A DNA stretch of 10,471 bases from JBGPIT01 sp041485125 (GTDB taxonomy: Bacteria > Desulfobacterota > Binatia > UTPRO1), in contig JBGPIT010000161.1 of NCBI GenBank assembly GCA_041485125.1, forward strand, positions 1 through 10,471. Reading direction: 5' to 3'. The notes under the pieces were generated by a model, which ran no database searches, had not been told where the DNA came from, and saw only the letters and a program-made list of their open reading frames with translations. A program made the position numbers and the translations under genes. Within the stretch, counting starts at the first letter, position 1. Every line of letters starts with the position of its first letter. This document shows, in pieces, positions 7,447-10,471 of this stretch.

Positions 7447-7590
7447 CTGCCAGTTCACGTGCCGGTGAGATTGAAGGTCGACGACGGGGGGCTGCCGGCG
7501 TTGGCTTTGAATGGCGTGGCGGCGGCTCGGCTGGCGAAGCTGATGGTGAACGTCGACGGCGCGTGGAAGATCGACGTTACGGCGAAGTGA
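7447..7590 (+). pseudogene. Probable remnant: C-terminal tail of a decayed gene
   Basis: After an in-frame TAG at 7444 the frame reads LPVHVPVRLKVDDGG, then LPALALNGVAAARL and AKLMVNVDGAWKIDVTAK before TGA at 7588-7590. About 37 of 42 third positions after GTG 7459 are G or C, as in the real genes here, and the ending VNVDGAWKIDVTAK looks like a true protein terminus (a final strand '(V)DGxWKID' is common in small periplasmic or NTF2-like domains). Nothing upstream in this or the other frames continues it convincingly, and no ribosome-binding site precedes the GTG. It overlaps the end of the opposite-strand lipoprotein gene by 14 bases. It may be a remnant or a 43-residue gene from GTG 7459. 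Confidence 0.35.
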
Positions 7591-9287
7591 GTCGTGCTTT
7601 GCTATTCGCGGCGCCCACGCCGCAGGTGAAGACGCACCCAGTCTGGTCTATGGAGCAGAATTGGGGGTCGCAGGTGTAGCTGCCGACGCCACCGTCCTCT
7701 GTGCAGCTCAAACGAAGATCCCTTCCGGGCTCGCATTCCTCGCCGAAGCTGATTCGTCCGTCGCCACATCGCGCCGTGCTGCGGCAGTCGGTCAGATCGA
7801 AGGCGCAAGAGTCGGTACAATGGAGGTCACCTTCGGCGTCGAACGTGGCACAGCTCGCTCCGGCAAAGTCGTCGCCGTCGCACTCCTCAAAATCGGTGGC
7901 CCGGCCGTCACCACATATGCCTCGACGGGAACATTCGAAGGTACTGAATCGCGGTATCTGGACGGGATCCAAAAACGCGAACGGACGTGATGTCCGCAAG
8001 ATTCTTGGTTGAGGACGGCAGGTGAGCGTACCGTCACCGTAGCCAAGAGACTGACACGAGGCTTCACCAACATCGTTCGTCGGCGGTACAGCAAGGAATG
8101 CCCCATCGCACACCTCGCTGCCTTCGCGTCGACCATTCCCACCCACGTTGATGCACCCTGTCCGGTCGAGAATACAAAGGAACGGATCACAGCGCAGATC
8201 CCCGGTCCCGCCGAGATCGGCGCATGTCAAACCGCGCAAATCATTGCCGTCACAGGTTTCTCCGCTATCGGCGACTCCGTTCCCGCATCTACTCGGGCTG
8301 AACCCGGGGCATAGCGTCCGGTCGACATGGCACTCCTTGCACAGCTCGACGCCGGTGTGGAAAACCGCGTTGAGCTCGCATGACAGAAGATCAGAGTCTC
8401 CGGCCACCGGAGCGAATCGAACGCCGTCGCATTCTTCGCCCTCTTCGACTACGCCATTCCCACATTCTGCCGGCCCTCGCGGCATGGAGCACTCCGAGAA
8501 GTCGAGAGACCCGCAATCAGGATCGCATCTCAAGATGCCCGTCAAGCCCAGCTTTTCACACGTGACGGTCCCGAGATCAGTGCCGTCGCACTTCTCGAAG
8601 GGTTCCCTGACGCCATTGCCGCACCGGGATTGGTTGTTTTGAGGAAACTCGCAGCCAGTGCGGTCGAGCTGGCATTCCTCGACAGCGGCAGTACCGAATG
8701 GTGTTCCTTGACCGCCGCCTCCTAGAAAACAACGAAGGACCCCCGCCACCGAAGCCGAGCGACTCGCACGACACACCGTCTGGAAGTATCGTCTGAAACG
8801 TATCCGGATTGAACTCGCACTCCTCACCCGGCTCGAGCCGGCCATTGCCGCACACTTCGTCGCACGACGCGCGGTCGACTAGGCAGTCATCCTTGCAGGT
8901 GAGAGTCCCAATTCCCTGGAAACCCGCACAGCTTCGGCCGCCGAACGCTAAACCGTCACACTCCTCACACAATTGATTGGGACCCGACAAGTCATCGATG
9001 ACGCCGTTGCCGCAGAGCCGGGCATTGCACGCACTGATATCGAACGTGCAGTCGGCCGCGCATCGGAGCACACGGTGCGGATCGAGGCCGAAATTCGAGC
9101 AATTCCGTCCGGCAAGGTCTGCGCCGTCACATTGCTCGCCCAGGTCGACGCGACCGTCGCCACATTGAGCCGCTGCGCGATTGCTGGCGGAGCCCGAACC
9201 GCAGGCCGCAAGCAAGACGGACAGCAGCAACGATGCGATACCGCGATTCATTGCTCGCACGACTCTAATATTCATTGATTGGCTCAT
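7577..9287 (-). CDS. Lipoprotein of nine Cys-rich CGNG...CDG repeats (DUF4215-like), split by a frameshift
   Basis: Two overlapping frames, 9287-8577 and 8845-7577, are halves of one gene; removing one base at 8740-8744 joins SCESLGFGGG to VLRCFLGG and restores repeat 3. The joined product is 569 residues from ATG 9287, or 557 from ATG 9251, the start just before the lipoprotein signal (MNRGIASLLLSVLLAAC, lipobox LAAC). ATG 9275 is also possible; none has a good ribosome-binding site. Nine repeats follow, each CG(N/D)G, then (E)CDG, C near LGxxG, LxC and a D..xC end, as in the DUF4215/Myxococcus Cys-rich family of exported surface proteins of unknown role, perhaps metal-binding or adhesive. 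Repeat 7 lacks its first Cys (GGNGRREG) and its middle Cys, and carries a long insertion. Hand counts give 62-65% GC, below the neighbours, hinting at different constraint or transfer. Confidence 0.85.
8740..8744 (-). other. Frameshift site: C5 run (G5 on the coding strand) in the Cys-rich lipoprotein
   Basis: The coding strand reads GGT GGC GGG GGT CCT. Dropping one G gives GGT GGC GGG GTC CTT, so the repeat continues as LGFGGGVLRC, matching LG(x)TGILRC and LGGTGDLRC in other repeats. Beyond this run the first frame decays into Arg-rich nonsense (FSRRRRSRN) and ends at 8577. A homopolymer indel is the simplest cause. Confidence 0.82.
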
Positions 9288-9372
9288 ATCCGCAGCACGC
9301 CGCGGCGAGGGCGACCATCACCAGTGCTAGGGCGACGCACAATCCCAGCGACAATCGGTGGTCTCTAATCAC
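9265..9372 (-). CDS. Possible 35-residue lipoprotein overlapping the Cys-rich lipoprotein start
   Basis: From GTG 9372 the frame reads VIRDHRLSLG, LCVALALVMVALAAAC, then CGYEPINEY and TAG at 9265-9267. The basic start, hydrophobic core and LAAAC lipobox are a textbook lipoprotein signal, leaving a mature peptide of only about ten residues with a second Cys next to the first. An AAAAAGG stretch lies just upstream of the GTG at a workable distance. The end overlaps the following lipoprotein gene by 11 or 23 bases if that starts at 9275 or 9287, which would couple their translation. The frame is also open further upstream, but that part is Arg-rich and shadow-like. It could be a small entericidin-like lipoprotein, a leader peptide, or chance. 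Confidence 0.4.
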   Translation of the reverse strand: MIRDHRLSLGLCVALALVMVALAAACCGYEPINEY

Positions 9373-9599
9373 GACACCTTTTTGCCGACATGTTCTCTTC
9401 GAGAAGAACGGCGAGGCGAGGCAACCCGATGCGGCGCGCTCACGTCGGTGGCCGCAGTGCGGCGACGCTCCTACGACGCTGTCCGTTCCGGTGTCAAGGT
9501 GCGAGGTGACGCAGGTGGGACGGCTCGAAGAGCGCGGCAAATTGACCGACCGCGCGTCGCCAGTCGCCTGCGGTCGCGGTCGGGAGTACAAGCGCGGGA

Positions 9600-10471
9600 T
9601 TGAAGCACGGCTATGGCGTCGCGTCTCTCGTTCTCGGGCCGTTCCTCCTCGGCGCGCCGGTGGCGCTCGCCGCCACGACCTGCCGCGCACCGCTGCCGAG
9701 CCGCGCCGAGCTTCTCGACGCCGCCGGCGCATCGCTGCTCGCGCGCCACGTCGACCTCCGACTCGGCGGCTGGGCGTGGAAGAGCGTGATCCAGCACCGG
9801 CATCTGCAGACCGATCGCGACGTCGGTGCCGCGAGCATCGCGATGGGACTGCTCGCGCTCTGGGATACGACGCACGATACCGCCTATCGCGACGCGGCGG
9901 TGCAGGCAGGTGAGTGGCTGCTCCTCGCGGCTGAGCCGGTTGGGGATGGTCTTCGCTGGCCGGACTTCCTCGACAAGCCGGGCCGGCCATCGGCGACGCA
10001 CTTCAGCTCGTTCGATGACGGCGCGGCCGGCGTCGCCGATCTGCTCTGGCGTCTCGGCGACGCCACCGGCGACGCGCGCTTCACCGACGCGGCGCTTGCC
10101 GGCATGCGTTGGGAAATTGCGCGCGCGGAAGGCGTCGGCGCGACGCCGTGCCCGTCGATGTGCAGCTGGCACTACACGGACGACGCCGGCGACCCGACGA
10201 TCTTCACCGGCATGGGCCAGGGCGTCGCGGGGATCGCCTGGGCGTTCGACGCCTTCGCGGAGCGAACCGGCGACGTGAGCTACGAGCAGTACGCGCTCGG
10301 TGCCGCCGCGTATCTCGAGAGCCTGATCTCCGCCGACGGCGCGATTCCCGAGCAACCGGGCACGACAGGCTACGACACCGGCTTCTTGAACGGCTCCGCC
10401 GGCGACGCGTTCCTCTTCCTCCGGCTCTATCAACGCACCGCTGACGTGCGTTGGCTGAACGACGCGAATCG
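9600..10471 (+). CDS. Exported LanC-like alpha/alpha-barrel protein (3' end outside window)
   Basis: The frame opens after TGA 9543 and has no ATG or GTG before the protein sense begins; TTG 9600 gives a clean signal peptide (MKHGYGVASLVLGPFLLGAP, then VALA before ATTC). 290 residues are visible. The mature part shows the hairpin-and-glycine pattern of the lanthionine synthetase C-like (alpha/alpha)6 barrel: DVGAASIAMGLLAL (74-87), FDDGAAGVADLLWRLGDATG (138-157), TGMGQGVAGIAWAF (203-216) and FLNGSAGDAFLFLRLYQRTA (262-281). LanC enzymes are zinc-dependent and cytoplasmic; the Zn motifs (C..., CHG) would fall past the window edge, so activity is unknown. PCPSMCSWHY (183-192) has two Cys and a His in mid-barrel. 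No lanthipeptide precursor or dehydratase is visible. A secreted sugar-active barrel is the main alternative. Confidence 0.8.
   Translation, partial: MKHGYGVASLVLGPFLLGAPVALAATTCRAPLPSRAELLDAAGASLLARHVDLRLGGWAWKSVIQHRHLQTDRDVGAASIAMGLLALWDTTHDTAYRDAAVQAGEWLLLAAEPVGDGLRWPDFLDKPGRPSATHFSSFDDGAAGVADLLWRLGDATGDARFTDAALAGMRWEIARAEGVGATPCPSMCSWHYTDDAGDPTIFTGMGQGVAGIAWAFDAFAERTGDVSYEQYALGAAAYLESLISADGAIPEQPGTTGYDTGFLNGSAGDAFLFLRLYQRTADVRWLNDAN

Noticed and set aside
7131..7679. Plus-strand frame across the hydrolase end and the following gap
   Set aside because: It overlaps the hydrolase out of frame and lacks protein sense. A different frame within it (7447-7590) looks more like real coding sequence.
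8734..8750. Programmed ribosomal frameshift in the lipoprotein gene
   Set aside because: The site is a plain G5 run with no slippery heptamer of the usual kind and no clear downstream structure; an indel explains it more simply.
9393..9405. Short inverted repeat TTCTC/GAGAA before the small lipoprotein
   Set aside because: A five-base stem with a three-base loop is expected by chance in a window this size.
9275..10433. Long frames on both strands over the start of the LanC-like gene (9275-9913 +, 10433-9471 -, 9990-9265 -)
   Set aside because: The frame of TTG 9600 has a signal peptide and barrel motifs; the others are Arg-rich shadows, except the last 35 codons of the 9990-9265 frame, reported separately.

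Overview
The window is high-GC bacterial DNA (hand counts of single 60-base lines give about 72-73% in most genes and 62-65% in one). It is dominated by genes for exported, cysteine-rich or beta-repeat proteins of the kind abundant in soil and groundwater lineages such as Candidatus Binatia (Desulfobacterota_B/Binatota) and Myxococcota. That placement is inference from protein style (CGNG...CDG repeats, NxxGxxxF repeats, ten-Cys helical repeats); no marker gene is present. There are no rRNA, tRNA, CRISPR or insertion-sequence signals.

Layout. 1-270 (+): C-terminal end of an exported DUF7450-like protein. 320-3609 (+): a large secreted protein built of seven NxxGxxxF repeats, an autotransporter-like beta-solenoid and two ten-Cys repeats; its signal peptide lies in a different frame from its body, one base out near 437-441. 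On the minus strand follow vapC/vapB (4284-3656) with a perfect operator palindrome at the promoter, a small secreted protein (5050-4412) ending in a strong hairpin, and an MgtE magnesium transporter (6517-5285). An alpha/beta hydrolase (6565-7284, +) is divergent from mgtE. 7285-7576 (292 bases) holds a hairpin and a short stretch that still reads as protein, probably the tail of a decayed gene. 9287-7577 (-) is a lipoprotein of nine Cys-rich repeats split by a one-base insertion in a C5 run. In front of it is a possible 35-residue lipoprotein (9372-9265). 9373-9599 is a divergent intergenic region with nothing convincing in it. From 9600 (+) to the right edge runs an exported protein with a LanC-like alpha/alpha-barrel, starting at TTG.

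How the genes relate. There is no evident pathway. VapBC is a self-contained toxin-antitoxin pair, and MgtE and the hydrolase are housekeeping or accessory enzymes. The exported proteins fit a periplasmic or cell-surface set. The most notable points are two surface-protein genes each broken by one base, the twin ten-Cys domains, the vapBC operator overlapping an apparently leaderless promoter, the tiny lipoprotein overlapping the larger lipoprotein gene, and the secreted LanC-like protein.
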